Assembly: GCA_001872735.1 (NCBI GenBank)
Contig: MNWT01000013.1
Span: 62,001-126,000 of the forward strand
Length of the DNA stretch: 64,000 nucleotides
DNA from: Verrucomicrobia bacterium CG1_02_43_26
Lineage (GTDB): Bacteria > Verrucomicrobiota > Verrucomicrobiia > Opitutales > CG1-02-43-26
Reading direction: 5' to 3'
In this document: positions 26,987 through 36,925 of the stretch, in pieces
Layout: the number at the start of each line of letters is the position of its first letter
Numbering within the stretch: position 1 is the first letter of the stretch
Made by a program: the position numbers and the translations under genes
Notes under the pieces: model-generated
Database searches by the model: none
Told to the model about the DNA's origin: nothing
The model's input: the letters and a program-made list of their open reading frames with translations, nothing else

Positions 26987-27925
26987 TTAAACGTTCGAGT
27001 AAACCGACTGCTTAATAATGCGGTACCCTTTAATTAATTCCTGGATGCCTCTATCCAAATCCCACTCGTTCTTGAATCCGGTTGATAATATCTTTTGATT
27101 GGAGACGATATAGTCTCTTTTATCAGGATCTTCACCAATAGGCGCCTCTAGATAAACAAAACTAGGGACATGTTTTTGAATTCGCTCACAAAGTTCTATT
27201 TTGGAAAGATTTGCGTCTTCCAACCCAAAATTATAGGGCTGCCCTTTCATGGCTTCGAAATTATCAAGCGCATACATGAAAACGCGCGCAACATCCCTAA
27301 TATGAATAAAATTACGCTTAAAGTGCCCTTCAAATATGACGACAGCACGGTCATTTACTGCGCGATAGACGAAATCGTTCACCAGTAGATCAACTCGCAT
27401 ACGCGGAGACATGCCGAATACCGTAGCCAAGCGGAAGGTAACGCTATTTTCGCGATTTAAAACGGCTCTCTCGGCGTTAACCTTTGATGTCCCATAAAGA
27501 GAAATAGGGTTGAGCGGCGTTTCTTCCGTGCAAAACTTGCCCTTTTCTCCAATACCATAACCACTATTCGTGGTTGGGAAAATGATTTTTTGATCCTTAG
27601 ATGCTAATTTGCAAATCAACTCAACCGCACCTTGGTTTGTAGTTTCAGCCGCTATTTTGTCTTTTGAACAAATAGGCATTCCTACCAAAGATGCCAATGG
27701 GATAATAACTTCTGCTTTCTTAAGAAGTGGAGCTAATATAGCTTCATCTCGGGAATCTCCGTGAATAAAATCAAAACTTTCATAGCAACAACAATCCAAA
27801 AGTGAGTTTTGGCTGAATAAAAGATTATCCAGAACGGTTACTTCGTGACCTTCCTTTAAAAGCATGGGGACTAAAATTGAGCCAATATAACCGGCACCAC
27901 CTGTAACTAAAATTTTCATAGCCAT
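26987..27925 (-). CDS. NAD-dependent epimerase/dehydratase (extended SDR)
   Basis: Sugar-nucleotide-modifying SDR of 312 residues: VTGGAGYIGSILVPML at the N-terminus, TTNSGYGIG (catalytic Ser/Thr area), YGTSKVNAER (Tyr and Lys) and FKRNFIHIRDVARVF. I place the start at 27925 (MAMKILVTGG); ATG 27919 is equally possible, and the nine codons before them have no counterpart in the family. It starts the run of minus-strand sugar genes that continues into the nucleotidyltransferase 6 bp later. Substrate unknown; a GDP-sugar is plausible from neighbours. Confidence 0.85.
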   Translation of the reverse strand: MAMKILVTGGAGYIGSILVPMLLKEGHEVTVLDNLLFSQNSLLDCCCYESFDFIHGDSRDEAILAPLLKKAEVIIPLASLVGMPICSKDKIAAETTNQGAVELICKLASKDQKIIFPTTNSGYGIGEKGKFCTEETPLNPISLYGTSKVNAERAVLNRENSVTFRLATVFGMSPRMRVDLLVNDFVYRAVNDRAVVIFEGHFKRNFIHIRDVARVFMYALDNFEAMKGQPYNFGLEDANLSKIELCERIQKHVPSFVYLEAPIGEDPDKRDYIVSNQKILSTGFKNEWDLDRGIQELIKGYRIIKQSVYSNV

Positions 27926-28040
27926 CAATTTAAAATAAAATTTGAAAAACAAGTTTCAAACCAATAGCCTACTTCTTGCAAGATAAAAACAATATATAGG
28001 ATGTAGTTTATTCTCTTTTTAGCAAATCTATAGAATTTAT

Positions 28041-29252
28041 ATGCACTTAATTGACCTGACAAACACTTCACACTCTAAAGCCAACACAGGAATACAACGT
28101 TATTGTCGAGAGCTCTATAATGCTTTATTACAAAAACAACTCGTTCAAGCAATCACGTGGGATCCCTACCTCAAAGCTTGGCGTGGTCTGGATACAGAAG
28201 AAAAAGGTCTCTTAGATGTCGAAAGTTTAAAAAAAGTCTCTTCAAGGCGTAGGCCTACGTGGTCCATTAGGCAAAAACTAACAGGCTATGCTCGGCGCTG
28301 CTTTTACCAAGACGGACACGCATTAAAAAACCATTTTGAGGCGCTTATCGTTCCCGAGGTTTTTTCAGAAGACAACTACAATAATTTTCCTCGCCTTGCA
28401 TCGAACCTCGACAGTGGCCCCAGGATAGCTATTTTCCACGACTCAATTCCCTTAAAATTCCCTCACCTATCTTCCCCCAAGACCATTGCTCGATTATCCT
28501 GCTATATGCAACAACTCGCAACATTTGATGCAGTAGCTCCCAATTCTGAAGCTTCTAAGAACGATCTTCTGGAGGCCTGGAATGCTTTGCATATCAAGAA
28601 CATTCCATTAGTAAAGGCACTCCCCCTTTGTGTTGAGCAAAAAAATGAACCCAAAATTCAATTTAGTTATGACAAAACGACAAAAAACATTCTTTGCGTT
28701 GGATCTATCGAAGGCCGAAAAAATCACGTTGCCTTACTTGAAGCGGCTGAAACGCTATGGGCCAAAGGGGAGGATTTCCAACTCACCCTTGTTGGGCTAC
28801 TAAATCACGAGTCTGGCCAAAAAGCAAAAACGCTTATCGATGCTCTTAAGGAGAAAAAGAGAGATCTGCGCTGGTTGGGTTCAGTTAACGAAGAAATTTT
28901 AAATTTCGAATATTCGCAGGCCTACTTTACCATATACCCTTCGCTCTACGAAGGGTTTGGCTTGCCCGTTCTTGAATCTCTGGTTAGGGGCATACCCTGC
29001 GTCAGCTCAATGGGAGGCGCGCTTAAGGAAACCGCTCAAGGCGGAGGCTGCTTACTCATGGAGGACACTTCCTCTCAGTCCATTGCTGATTGCCTGGCCA
29101 GACTACTTCATGATGAAGCCCTCCATAGAGCATTAGTTCAAGAAGCGCTAAACAGAAAATTCAGAACCTGGGATGAATATACCGATGATCTCTTAGATCT
29201 GATTGAAAAAGCGAAAGCATTAAAGGGCTCCGGAACCATTGAACAGAAATAA
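28041..29252 (+). CDS. GT4-family glycosyltransferase
   Basis: GT-B fold enzyme of 403 residues. The C-terminal donor domain has ILCVGSIEGRKNHVALLEA, FTIYPSLYEGFGLPVLESL (the GT4 EX7E-type motif) and GIPCVSSMGGALKE. The N-terminus MHLIDLTNTSHSKANTGIQRY is of the mannosyltransferase type seen in polymer biosynthesis loci. It is transcribed away from the sugar-nucleotide genes; a TATAGA box at 28029-28034 would place the transcript start at the ATG. Donor and acceptor unknown. Confidence 0.88.
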   Translation: MHLIDLTNTSHSKANTGIQRYCRELYNALLQKQLVQAITWDPYLKAWRGLDTEEKGLLDVESLKKVSSRRRPTWSIRQKLTGYARRCFYQDGHALKNHFEALIVPEVFSEDNYNNFPRLASNLDSGPRIAIFHDSIPLKFPHLSSPKTIARLSCYMQQLATFDAVAPNSEASKNDLLEAWNALHIKNIPLVKALPLCVEQKNEPKIQFSYDKTTKNILCVGSIEGRKNHVALLEAAETLWAKGEDFQLTLVGLLNHESGQKAKTLIDALKEKKRDLRWLGSVNEEILNFEYSQAYFTIYPSLYEGFGLPVLESLVRGIPCVSSMGGALKETAQGGGCLLMEDTSSQSIADCLARLLHDEALHRALVQEALNRKFRTWDEYTDDLLDLIEKAKALKGSGTIEQK

Positions 29253-29265
29253 CAATACAGCAATT

Positions 29266-30060
29266 CTATATCCACCCCTGCCCTTGGGCAATTTCTTCTA
29301 ATGAGCCTATATGCAGGCCTTGGCGTTTCTCAAGAATCTGCACAAAGACTCCCGCGTCCAGTAAATTATCCGGCGTGCCTGTATCCAGCCAAGCAATACC
29401 TCTGCCTAGCTTTTCCACCCTCAGACTATCTTGTTCTAAATAAATTTTATGGAGATCGGTTATTTCGAGTTCTCCACGAGCGGAGGGTTTTAATGATTTT
29501 GCGTAGCCAACCACTTTGTCATCGTAGAAATAAATTCCGGGGATCGCGTATTTAGAGCGTGGCGATTTGGGTTTTTCCTCGATACTCAAGACATGGCCGC
29601 TATTATCGAAATCTACCACACCATATGCTTCCGGATTCGAAACAGGATATCCAAATATAGTTGCGCCTGTTTCACGCTTATTCACTCGTTGCAAAATATT
29701 GACAAAATCGTTTCCAAAGAAGAGATTGTCTCCTAAAATCAAAGCACAAGGTTCGTTTCCGATAAATTGCTCACCTATAATAAACGCTTGAGCCAAGCCT
29801 TCTGGCTTGGGTTGTTCTGCATAAGAAAAGCTCACCCCCCACTGCGAACCGTCCTTAAGGAGTTTTTTAAATAATGGGAGATCATCTGGAGTAGAAATAA
29901 TTAAAATATCCCGAATGCCTGTTAACATGAGAACCGATATAGGATAATAGATCATCGGCTTATTATAAACCGGCATTAATTGTTTGCTAACGGCTACCGT
30001 TAACGGATAAAGCCTTGTTCCACAACCGCCCGCAAGCACAATTCCTTTTCGCCTAGTCAT
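29266..30060 (-). CDS. rfbA: Glucose-1-phosphate thymidylyltransferase, C-terminally short
   Basis: RmlA makes dTDP-glucose from glucose 1-phosphate and dTTP. The 264-residue chain has [40 protein letters not shown] and [14 protein letters not shown]. It ends QGQGWI, about 25 residues earlier than usual (typical length near 290), losing the last helices that help form the tetramer. All catalytic segments are intact, so activity may remain. It overlaps rfbB by 8 bp and converges on the GT4 gene with a 13-bp gap. Confidence 0.93.
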   Translation of the reverse strand: MTRRKGIVLAGGCGTRLYPLTVAVSKQLMPVYNKPMIYYPISVLMLTGIRDILIISTPDDLPLFKKLLKDGSQWGVSFSYAEQPKPEGLAQAFIIGEQFIGNEPCALILGDNLFFGNDFVNILQRVNKRETGATIFGYPVSNPEAYGVVDFDNSGHVLSIEEKPKSPRSKYAIPGIYFYDDKVVGYAKSLKPSARGELEITDLHKIYLEQDSLRVEKLGRGIAWLDTGTPDNLLDAGVFVQILEKRQGLHIGSLEEIAQGQGWI

Positions 30061-31129
30061 TTCCTAATCCTAATCGTTGACGTTGATAATTTCGTTTAGC
30101 AATATGCTCGCACCATATTTGGTTACCCAAGTACCATTGAATTGTCTTTCGCAAGCCATCGGAGAACGTGTGTTTCGGTCTCCATCCAGTTTCTTTTTGT
30201 ATTTTATCACAATTAATAGCATAACGGCGGTCATGTCCAGGACGGTCCTTCACATACTTTATTAATTCCGAGTAAACACCTCCTTTGGATCTTGGCCTTA
30301 ATTCATCGAGAATCGAACACAGCATATCGACTACTTCATTATTTTTCTTTTCACACAAACCACCAATATTGTACGCCTCCCCTAGTCTGCCCTTTACTAG
30401 AACAGCAAAAATAGCCTCGCAGTGGTCTTCCACATATAGCCAATCTCGCACATTTTCACCATCCCCATAGACGGGGAGTGGTTTTTCTTCTAGCGCATTC
30501 AAAATCATCAGCGGGATCAGTTTTTCCGGAAACTGATAGGGGCCATAATTATTGGAGCAATTTACTTTTAGCACAGGCAAACCATAGGTTTCCCGATAGA
30601 CTCTGACAATATGGTCACCAGAAGCCTTGGAAGCCGCATAAGGGCTATTTGGGGAAAAGCAACTCTCTTCAATAAATGCCGGATCGGTTGCAGACAAACT
30701 ACCGAAAACTTCATCTGTTGAAATATGCAAAAAGCGGAAATCGTTTTTTTCAACAGAATTCAATCGCTTATAATAAGTACGGCAAGCCTCCAGAAGGTCA
30801 ATAGTGCCCATAACATTTGTTTGAAAAAATGGTTTCGGGGAATCAATCGAGCGATCCACATGGGTTTCCGCAGCAAAATTGATCACTTGTGTGATTTTTT
30901 CTCGTTTCAAAATTTCCTCAATAAAGGCTCTATCGCCTATATCGCCTTGAATAAAGTCATAACGAGGATCCTCATCAACCCCTTTCAAATTTTCCAAATT
31001 ACCCGAGTAAGTCAACTTATCCAAATTGATTACGCGGTCGACCTGATCCCTAGATAACGTTTCTAAGCAATAATGAATAAAGTTTGATCCAATAAAGCCC
31101 GCTCCTCCAGTGACAAGCAACGCAGGCAT
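30053..31129 (-). CDS. rfbB: dTDP-glucose 4,6-dehydratase
   Basis: Second enzyme of the dTDP-deoxysugar route. [14 protein letters not shown] binds [14 protein letters not shown] carries the Thr-Asp-Glu catalytic set and [12 protein letters not shown] the Tyr and Lys; [17 protein letters not shown] is diagnostic. I place the start at 31129 (MPALLVTGG, 358 aa) since it overlaps the upstream stop as TGATG; ATG 31141 would add four residues. It lies between the epimerase/reductase and rfbA, so the three genes are probably one transcript. Confidence 0.95.
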   Translation of the reverse strand: MPALLVTGGAGFIGSNFIHYCLETLSRDQVDRVINLDKLTYSGNLENLKGVDEDPRYDFIQGDIGDRAFIEEILKREKITQVINFAAETHVDRSIDSPKPFFQTNVMGTIDLLEACRTYYKRLNSVEKNDFRFLHISTDEVFGSLSATDPAFIEESCFSPNSPYAASKASGDHIVRVYRETYGLPVLKVNCSNNYGPYQFPEKLIPLMILNALEEKPLPVYGDGENVRDWLYVEDHCEAIFAVLVKGRLGEAYNIGGLCEKKNNEVVDMLCSILDELRPRSKGGVYSELIKYVKDRPGHDRRYAINCDKIQKETGWRPKHTFSDGLRKTIQWYLGNQIWCEHIAKRNYQRQRLGLGND

Positions 31130-32007
31130 CAGTTTTTCCAATTTAATAAAGTTTTCATCACAACTTCATTCACCTCAGTGAGGGGAATACCATAACCCAT
31201 AATTTTTGAAGAATCCAAAATACAATTGGAACGCGGTGTCTTAGCTGCTTTTTGCATAAATTCGTCCTCATCCGTAAAAAACCTAAAATCCTTAACACAT
31301 ACTTTTGTCTCTTTCATGATTTCGGTGATCTCTTTAGCCGTAATCGAGCCCGGATTGGTTACATTATAGATGCCAAAGGGAATATGCTTTTTCCAGGATT
31401 CCCAAGTAGCTTGAACAAATTCCCCTAAATGAGAGATAGAATTTTGAACATTTAGTAGGGTATCATATTGCATAAGCTTGCTGAGATAGTTACGCGGCCC
31501 ATTGAACTCATCAAAAGGGATCCTGAGACGCCAAATGTAGCAATTTACAGCACCCTCCAGGACTTCCTCCCCAAGACCTTTTGTACCACTGTAGAAGCTG
31601 CAATTATTCGATCTAAAACAAAAGTTAGGAGTATCCTCTTCTTTAAAACCCGCCCCATCAGGCCGTGCGCCAGAGTAAATACATCCAGAAGAAACATGCC
31701 CCCACGGAATATTATTCTCCTCACAAGCCTCCCGAACCACACCTGGCAAAACAGCATTTCCCGCCAGACATTCTGCCTTATGCATTTCACAAGCATCCAC
31801 GTTCGGTTTTCCCGTGTACCCCGCAGCATTGATTACAAAGTCAAAAGCGCTATTCTTTAAAAATGCAGCTAATTGCCCCGGAATAGTATAATCAACTTCC
31901 TGTCGACTCAAACTGTAAAACGGGATACTTTGACCGAAAAAAAAGCGCTTGTAAGCTGAAGCCACATAGCCGCCTCCACCCAAAAGCAATACGCTAGTGT
32001 TTTTCAT
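31129..32007 (-). CDS. RmlD-like SDR resembling plant UER1 3,5-epimerase/4-reductase
   Basis: A 292-residue SDR that occupies the RmlD position. The stretch AAGYTGKPNVDACEMHKAEC followed by GFKEEDTPNF, FYSGTKGLGEE and FGIYNVTNPGSI resembles plant UER1/NRS-ER and mimivirus L780, bifunctional enzymes that convert NDP-4-keto-6-deoxyglucose to NDP-rhamnose. No rfbC gene is present nearby, which fits a bifunctional enzyme. The nucleotide loop reads LLGGGGYVASAY, less regular than GxxGxxG. The bifunctional role is inference; an ordinary RmlD-like reductase is the alternative. Confidence 0.75.
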   Translation of the reverse strand: MKNTSVLLLGGGGYVASAYKRFFFGQSIPFYSLSRQEVDYTIPGQLAAFLKNSAFDFVINAAGYTGKPNVDACEMHKAECLAGNAVLPGVVREACEENNIPWGHVSSGCIYSGARPDGAGFKEEDTPNFCFRSNNCSFYSGTKGLGEEVLEGAVNCYIWRLRIPFDEFNGPRNYLSKLMQYDTLLNVQNSISHLGEFVQATWESWKKHIPFGIYNVTNPGSITAKEITEIMKETKVCVKDFRFFTDEDEFMQKAAKTPRSNCILDSSKIMGYGIPLTEVNEVVMKTLLNWKN

Positions 32008-32250
32008 GAATTATTGGGGAATAACTTGTTATAATATAGATAATGAATATTCATTTCCCAAAAGGCAAGTATCGAACATTAAAACTCTATGAGGACTTGA
32101 CAACTTATTTTCTTAAAAAATTAACTCCGAATAGCGGCTATATTGCGGACACAGGAAGCTATTAATTGTATTTACAAAAATGCCCTTTTCGAGTTATATA
32201 AAACAAAGAAAAACTACAACCTTCTTCAGAGATCTAAGGTTAACCGCAAC

Positions 32251-33600
32251 ATGGACAAAACAAACATTATATTCATTTCCCCACGGTTACAAAATTTCAG
32301 AGGACACTTATTTGAATATATTTACAGTGTCAGCCAGCATTTAGATAAAGAAAAATACAATATACATGTTTTTGGATCATCAAACGCCTCACAAGAAATA
32401 GTGGCTAAATTCGACAATTTTACTCCTTTTTTTATTTCTCCAGTAATCCAGCAACCTGCAAATAAAAAAGAATCTATAAAAAAACGGATTAGGGACACAT
32501 GTCGAAAGCTTTTAAGAAACTATCGATTAGGCATGTTACTCGCCATGATAAATGACTCTTTACAATTTTTATCGGAAATGCGTAAGTTTTTAACTTATAC
32601 AAAAAAACTCTTTGACGGTGAACAGTGTGTCTTTTTCATAGATTCGATTGAAGAACGTAGATTATTAGGATATTCGGTTTTCTTTTTTTTATTAAGAAAA
32701 ACTCATGAGCTCATATCTAATAAAAGTTTGCTCGTTCTAAGGTATTCGAATATAAGAACTAAAAAAACTTCAACGCTTTTCCACAAGATGCTGACCAAAT
32801 TTACTTTGGCAGGTATAGCAAAATGTCAATCATCCTCAAAAATCACGCTACTTACAGATAGTGCCCAACTAAAGGAAGAGCTCGAACCTCTCCTTAAAAG
32901 CCGTATACACCTCATTCCCATCCCCGCATTTAGAGTTGATAATTTTGATATTCGCATAAATAAATCGATGCATGGATCTAATAAAACGATCATATCTTAC
33001 ATAGGAGGAGCCCATTTTCAAAAAGGATGTGACTTTATTTTTAAGCTCATAGGATCCCCAAAAATCGCATCAATGCAAATCGAAATGCACGTACAGCTAG
33101 ACGAACAAGAACTGGAGTCCTTGAAGGCTATATCACTCAAAGATTATATAGCAATTCAAGAAAACATAAAACATAATAAAATTCATCTAATCCCTAAAAA
33201 TCTTCCATCAGAGGTATATAATCAAGTTTTTCAAAATACAGACATAATGCTTTTCCCATACCGCGGAATTCATTACCAGAAATGCACATCTGGAATTTTT
33301 TCAGAATGTCTTAGTATGGGTAAAATACCTGTAGTTTCAAATTCAACATGGATGGAGAAAGAGCTTCTAAAGCTGAATTTGAACGATCTCATCTTTCAAA
33401 ACAATTCTTTTGAGGCATTTGAAAAGAAAACTATTGAAATAGTTGACAATTTAAATTTTTACCAAAACTCCATCATAAAAGCATCAAACAATTGGAGAAA
33501 TTACCATAATCCTAAATCCTTAGCTAACGAGGTTATGAGAAACATCGAAACTGTTTACTCGGATGCTCGTAATTTAACAGAAAAAAGCTTAACATATTAA
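32251..33600 (+). CDS. Putative GT-B-like glycosyltransferase, paralog of 20224-21561
   Basis: I start this protein at 32251 (MDKTNIIFISPRLQNFRG, 449 aa) because this aligns with the start of its paralog at 20224; an in-frame upstream reading to 32143 has no counterpart. Shared blocks are FEYIYSVSQ, CVFFIDSI, IPAFR, DIMLFPYRGIHYQKCTSG and NWRNYHNPKSLA. The fold is probably GT-B, family not identified. It is followed 29 bp later by the polymerase/ligase gene. TTGACA at 32097-32102 is a weak promoter candidate. Very AT-rich. Confidence 0.75.
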   Translation: MDKTNIIFISPRLQNFRGHLFEYIYSVSQHLDKEKYNIHVFGSSNASQEIVAKFDNFTPFFISPVIQQPANKKESIKKRIRDTCRKLLRNYRLGMLLAMINDSLQFLSEMRKFLTYTKKLFDGEQCVFFIDSIEERRLLGYSVFFFLLRKTHELISNKSLLVLRYSNIRTKKTSTLFHKMLTKFTLAGIAKCQSSSKITLLTDSAQLKEELEPLLKSRIHLIPIPAFRVDNFDIRINKSMHGSNKTIISYIGGAHFQKGCDFIFKLIGSPKIASMQIEMHVQLDEQELESLKAISLKDYIAIQENIKHNKIHLIPKNLPSEVYNQVFQNTDIMLFPYRGIHYQKCTSGIFSECLSMGKIPVVSNSTWMEKELLKLNLNDLIFQNNSFEAFEKKTIEIVDNLNFYQNSIIKASNNWRNYHNPKSLANEVMRNIETVYSDARNLTEKSLTY

Positions 33601-33629
33601 ATTTCACACAAATTGACTAATTCCATTTC

Positions 33630-34865
33630 ATGCACAGCACTACCGCAGTATATAATCATTCCGTTCAAGCAAACCAAACACAAAAGCATTTATTACTAAC
33701 GATATTTAATAGCATCGTAATTTTCAGTTTAGTATACTGTGCGATACCTAAATATTTCATTGGAGATCCTAGAATAATCAACATTCGACTTATTGTATTC
33801 CCCCTAATTACAGTAAGCCTTTTAGCCCAATTACTACTCCTGCTCACATTAAAAAGGCCATCACGAATAATCTTTATCTCTTATGCAATTATTCTTTATG
33901 CATCCTTATTGGGCTTCATAAATTTTTCAAATTTATATTTTACATGGAAATGGTTCTCCATAGATATGCTAAGCCAATTTTCATTTATTGCCGGATTAAT
34001 ATTTGTTCAGGCGAATGGTTTGCAAAAAACTTTCTCAATATTAACTACAGTTTTGATTATCATCCTTCCGCTTATGCTATTAGGATTCTTAACGATTTTT
34101 GGTGATTACGCACAAATGGAATACTATGGTCGGGCATATGATGGATCTGGTTTTTATATTGAATTTATTATGGTTCTTATTCTGCCGATGTTCTGGCTCT
34201 CATTAACAAAAAGGGAGCACTCCAAGTTTAAAAATAAATGCATAATTGTTCTTGGCTACTTGCTATGCCTGATCTTTTCCTACATATCAGCAACTAAATC
34301 AACATTTCTTGGGTTAGTCGTGTCTTCGGGACTAGTATGTTTCTTTGAGTACAATCGTAAAGTAGCAATTGGTCTTCCCTTACTCATTCTATCCTCAATT
34401 TTAGTCTTCATAAACTGGGATAGCCTGATCTCCTCCTTGGGCTTTCTCGGGCACCGCCTTCAAACGTTTGATTATAATACCGAAGGACGATGGGTAGAGT
34501 TACAAGATATGACACAACAGGTAGGCGAATACCTCATTATAGGAGCAGGAAATGGCATAGGAGTATACAGTTCTATTTCTGCTAAAATAGGAACATTTTA
34601 TACCAATGATCTACACGTTGGTCTAGCCAATTTCCTGCTTAAGGGAGGAGTGATAGGCTTGTTCGCCATTCTGATCCCAGGGATTGCTGGAATAATTAAA
34701 ATTATTGCAAACAAACCAAACCCTCTCATTCAAGGCTCGTTCACAAGTCTAATAGCGTGGTACGCCATGGCGGCTACCACCTCAGGATACAACAGTATAA
34801 GTTTGTTTATGTTGGGCATAATAACACAAGTATTATTCAGTCAAAAAACATCTTCAAAACAATGA
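33630..34865 (+). CDS. O-antigen polymerase/ligase family membrane protein (Wzy-like)
   Basis: Polytopic membrane protein of 411 residues with about eleven hydrophobic helices. The family-typical periplasmic loop with GHRLQTFDYNTEGRWVELQ, followed by IGAGNGIGVYSS and LHVGLANFLLKGGVIG, supports the Wzy/O-antigen ligase (Wzy_C) family. In a locus with a Wzx flippase the polymerase role is most likely, but ligases share the fold. It overlaps the next gene by 4 bp (ATGA). Strongly AT-rich. Confidence 0.8.
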   Translation: MHSTTAVYNHSVQANQTQKHLLLTIFNSIVIFSLVYCAIPKYFIGDPRIINIRLIVFPLITVSLLAQLLLLLTLKRPSRIIFISYAIILYASLLGFINFSNLYFTWKWFSIDMLSQFSFIAGLIFVQANGLQKTFSILTTVLIIILPLMLLGFLTIFGDYAQMEYYGRAYDGSGFYIEFIMVLILPMFWLSLTKREHSKFKNKCIIVLGYLLCLIFSYISATKSTFLGLVVSSGLVCFFEYNRKVAIGLPLLILSSILVFINWDSLISSLGFLGHRLQTFDYNTEGRWVELQDMTQQVGEYLIIGAGNGIGVYSSISAKIGTFYTNDLHVGLANFLLKGGVIGLFAILIPGIAGIIKIIANKPNPLIQGSFTSLIAWYAMAATTSGYNSISLFMLGIITQVLFSQKTSSKQ

Positions 34866-35737
34866 GTGTTGCCATAGGTATTCCTGTACATGGCTCTTCC
34901 CAAGAGCTCTTAAATTTATTAAAAAACATATACGCTTGTGAGCATCCTCAAATTCAGACAGCCGAAATCATAATTACAAATAGCGGCCCCAAAATTGATC
35001 GGAAGATATCCGAACTTAAGCTAAGCATAATTGAAGTTCCTCATCATTTTTATTGGTCCCGATCGGTTGAGACAATTTATAATCATTTTCACAAAAGCAA
35101 CGCCTCGGCGTTAATATTAATGAACCATGATTGCCTCCCTAAAGATGACTGTTTTATAAAAATTTTAGATTTCCACAAAAACTACCCGACAAGCGTTGGG
35201 CATGTTGTTCTCTTAAATAAAGCAGCTAATGATACTATTTTTTGGGCTGGTTGCCGAAATGAAAAATTTGCAGCAGCGTTTACCGAACCCTACAAGGGAA
35301 ACAGCGTAATGTGCTTACCAAAGTTGCCGTATTCAACAACCGCCGCACCGGCTCAATGCTTAATCCTCCCAAAGAGTACTGTTAGGCCAAAATATCTGCA
35401 TGCAAAATTGTTTCCACATTACGCATCTGATCATGTACAAACTGCCCTTCTCAAAAAGAATGGAGTACCGGTATTAATTATACCGAATGCATTTGCTTAC
35501 ATTAGCTTGGCTGATAGGGCTAAAAAGTGCGCTAGGATGCATCCAGATACATGGAAAACCTTCTGGGATTGCTTATTTGCAGCCTACTCGCCTAGATATA
35601 TAACGGTAAATTTCATTGCCCCCTTTTACACACGAACATCTTTTATCGAAGCTACGCTCCTTTCGATAAAACTTGGGTTTGGACGAATTGCTAAAACACT
35701 TTTGGAAAGATTCAAGATTATTCCTCCATTGCAATAA
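34862..35737 (+). CDS. GT2-like glycosyltransferase
   Basis: A 291-residue GT-A-like protein. I start it at 34862 (MSVAIGIPVHGSSQELLNLL), which overlaps the Wzy stop as ATGA; the reading frame extends further upstream only inside wzy. AEIIITNSGPKID and ALILMNHDCLPKDD resemble the nucleotide-binding and DXD-type (here NHD) regions of GT2 enzymes; HYASDHVQTALLKKNG resembles the acceptor-side region of rhamnosyltransferase-like proteins. Substrate unknown. It converges on the GT4 gene at 35746. Confidence 0.75.
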   Translation: MSVAIGIPVHGSSQELLNLLKNIYACEHPQIQTAEIIITNSGPKIDRKISELKLSIIEVPHHFYWSRSVETIYNHFHKSNASALILMNHDCLPKDDCFIKILDFHKNYPTSVGHVVLLNKAANDTIFWAGCRNEKFAAAFTEPYKGNSVMCLPKLPYSTTAAPAQCLILPKSTVRPKYLHAKLFPHYASDHVQTALLKKNGVPVLIIPNAFAYISLADRAKKCARMHPDTWKTFWDCLFAAYSPRYITVNFIAPFYTRTSFIEATLLSIKLGFGRIAKTLLERFKIIPPLQ

Positions 35738-35745
35738 CAACTAGA

Positions 35746-36906
35746 TTACAAAGTTCGATGAGAACTTAAGCTATTTTCGTATAAATCTATATATTGGTTC
35801 GAGAATTTAGCGAAAGAAAAATTATTACAAACATGCGCTCGCCCCTTTTGTCCAAGTAGATCCCTTTCAGCTTTCGTTTTTTTTAACATATCGATAACAC
35901 TTTGAGCTAAGGCGGCAAAATCGCCTACTGGAGTAACAGAACCATAATCTGCAAGAATTTCCCTGGCTGCACCAACATCTGTTGAAACACAAGGCGTTGC
36001 ACACAACATAGCCTCTGCAAGCACCAAACCAAACGATTCTGTTTTCGAAGTTAAACAAAGCAAGTCGATTGCATTCATGACTTTAGATACAGGCTGAACC
36101 CCTGAGATAAGAATACAAGATTCCAGTATCCCATGATCTGTTAACATTTTAATCAATTCTTTATTTGAAGAAGATATAAGAGGTCCACACATTAAAAACT
36201 TAACCGGCAATCCCAGCCGCTTAAGCACAATAGTTGCTGCTTTAATAAAATCTTCACACCCTTTGTCTTGATGGAATCTTCCAACTAAACCGACAAGGAA
36301 AACGTCATCAATGATATTTAAATTCGAACGCAATTCCACGCGATCATTCAAACTTGGAACAAATAATTCGCTATTCACTCCATTTGTAATATAGAGACTT
36401 TTAGTACAAGAAAATCCGGAGGTGACATGGCTTTCCAACGCATTTTTTGAACAAAATATAATTTTTTTCGGCATGATATGCGAAAGATAACGCATGAACT
36501 TTACTAACAGATATGTAGATAAGTTGAGACTCTTCATTCTTACATCTGCATGGTGAATAGACCAAAAAACAGGAATTTTCTTTATATGCAATAATGTTGC
36601 TATGCTTGCAAAAATACTTCCGTGATAAAGCCATCCCTGCACTAAATCAGGGTCTTCTTTTTTCAGAATTTGCCTAATCTTTATCAGCATAAGGGGAAAA
36701 AGCAGAGGATTCTTAGTATAGTTTAATTGATATACTGTAATTTTCTCTTGATTGAGAAGATGGTAACAATTGTTTCCTTTTTTTAATGGCGCCAAGAGCA
36801 CCAAAGAGACTCTTATGTCATGCGTCACTAGAGAATTCATTAAGTCTACCAAAACTCTCTCTCCCCCACCCAAATTTAGGCCTGTTGATATAAAAACGAT
36901 CTTCAC
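35746..36906 (-). CDS. GT4-family glycosyltransferase
   Basis: A 386-residue GT-B enzyme beginning MKIVFISTGLNLGGGERVLVDLMNSL, the classic GT4 acceptor-side loop. The donor domain has VGLVGRFHQDKGCEDFI, DLLCLTSKTESFGLVLAEAMLC (the EX7E motif) and CVSTDVGAAREIL. The C-terminus FSFAKFSNQYIDLYENSL is typical. It lies 19 bp after the GT4 gene at 36926 and is probably cotranscribed with it. Sugar specificity is not readable. Confidence 0.9.
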   Translation of the reverse strand: MKIVFISTGLNLGGGERVLVDLMNSLVTHDIRVSLVLLAPLKKGNNCYHLLNQEKITVYQLNYTKNPLLFPLMLIKIRQILKKEDPDLVQGWLYHGSIFASIATLLHIKKIPVFWSIHHADVRMKSLNLSTYLLVKFMRYLSHIMPKKIIFCSKNALESHVTSGFSCTKSLYITNGVNSELFVPSLNDRVELRSNLNIIDDVFLVGLVGRFHQDKGCEDFIKAATIVLKRLGLPVKFLMCGPLISSSNKELIKMLTDHGILESCILISGVQPVSKVMNAIDLLCLTSKTESFGLVLAEAMLCATPCVSTDVGAAREILADYGSVTPVGDFAALAQSVIDMLKKTKAERDLLGQKGRAHVCNNFSFAKFSNQYIDLYENSLSSHRTL

Positions 36907-36925
36907 TGATGAAATAACCTCTTTA

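Noticed and set aside
32043-32165. 40-codon ORF (MNIHFPKGKY...) upstream of the glycosyltransferase at 32251
   Set aside because: It lies in a promoter-like spacer with a TTGACA element inside it, has no recognisable pattern and could be chance.
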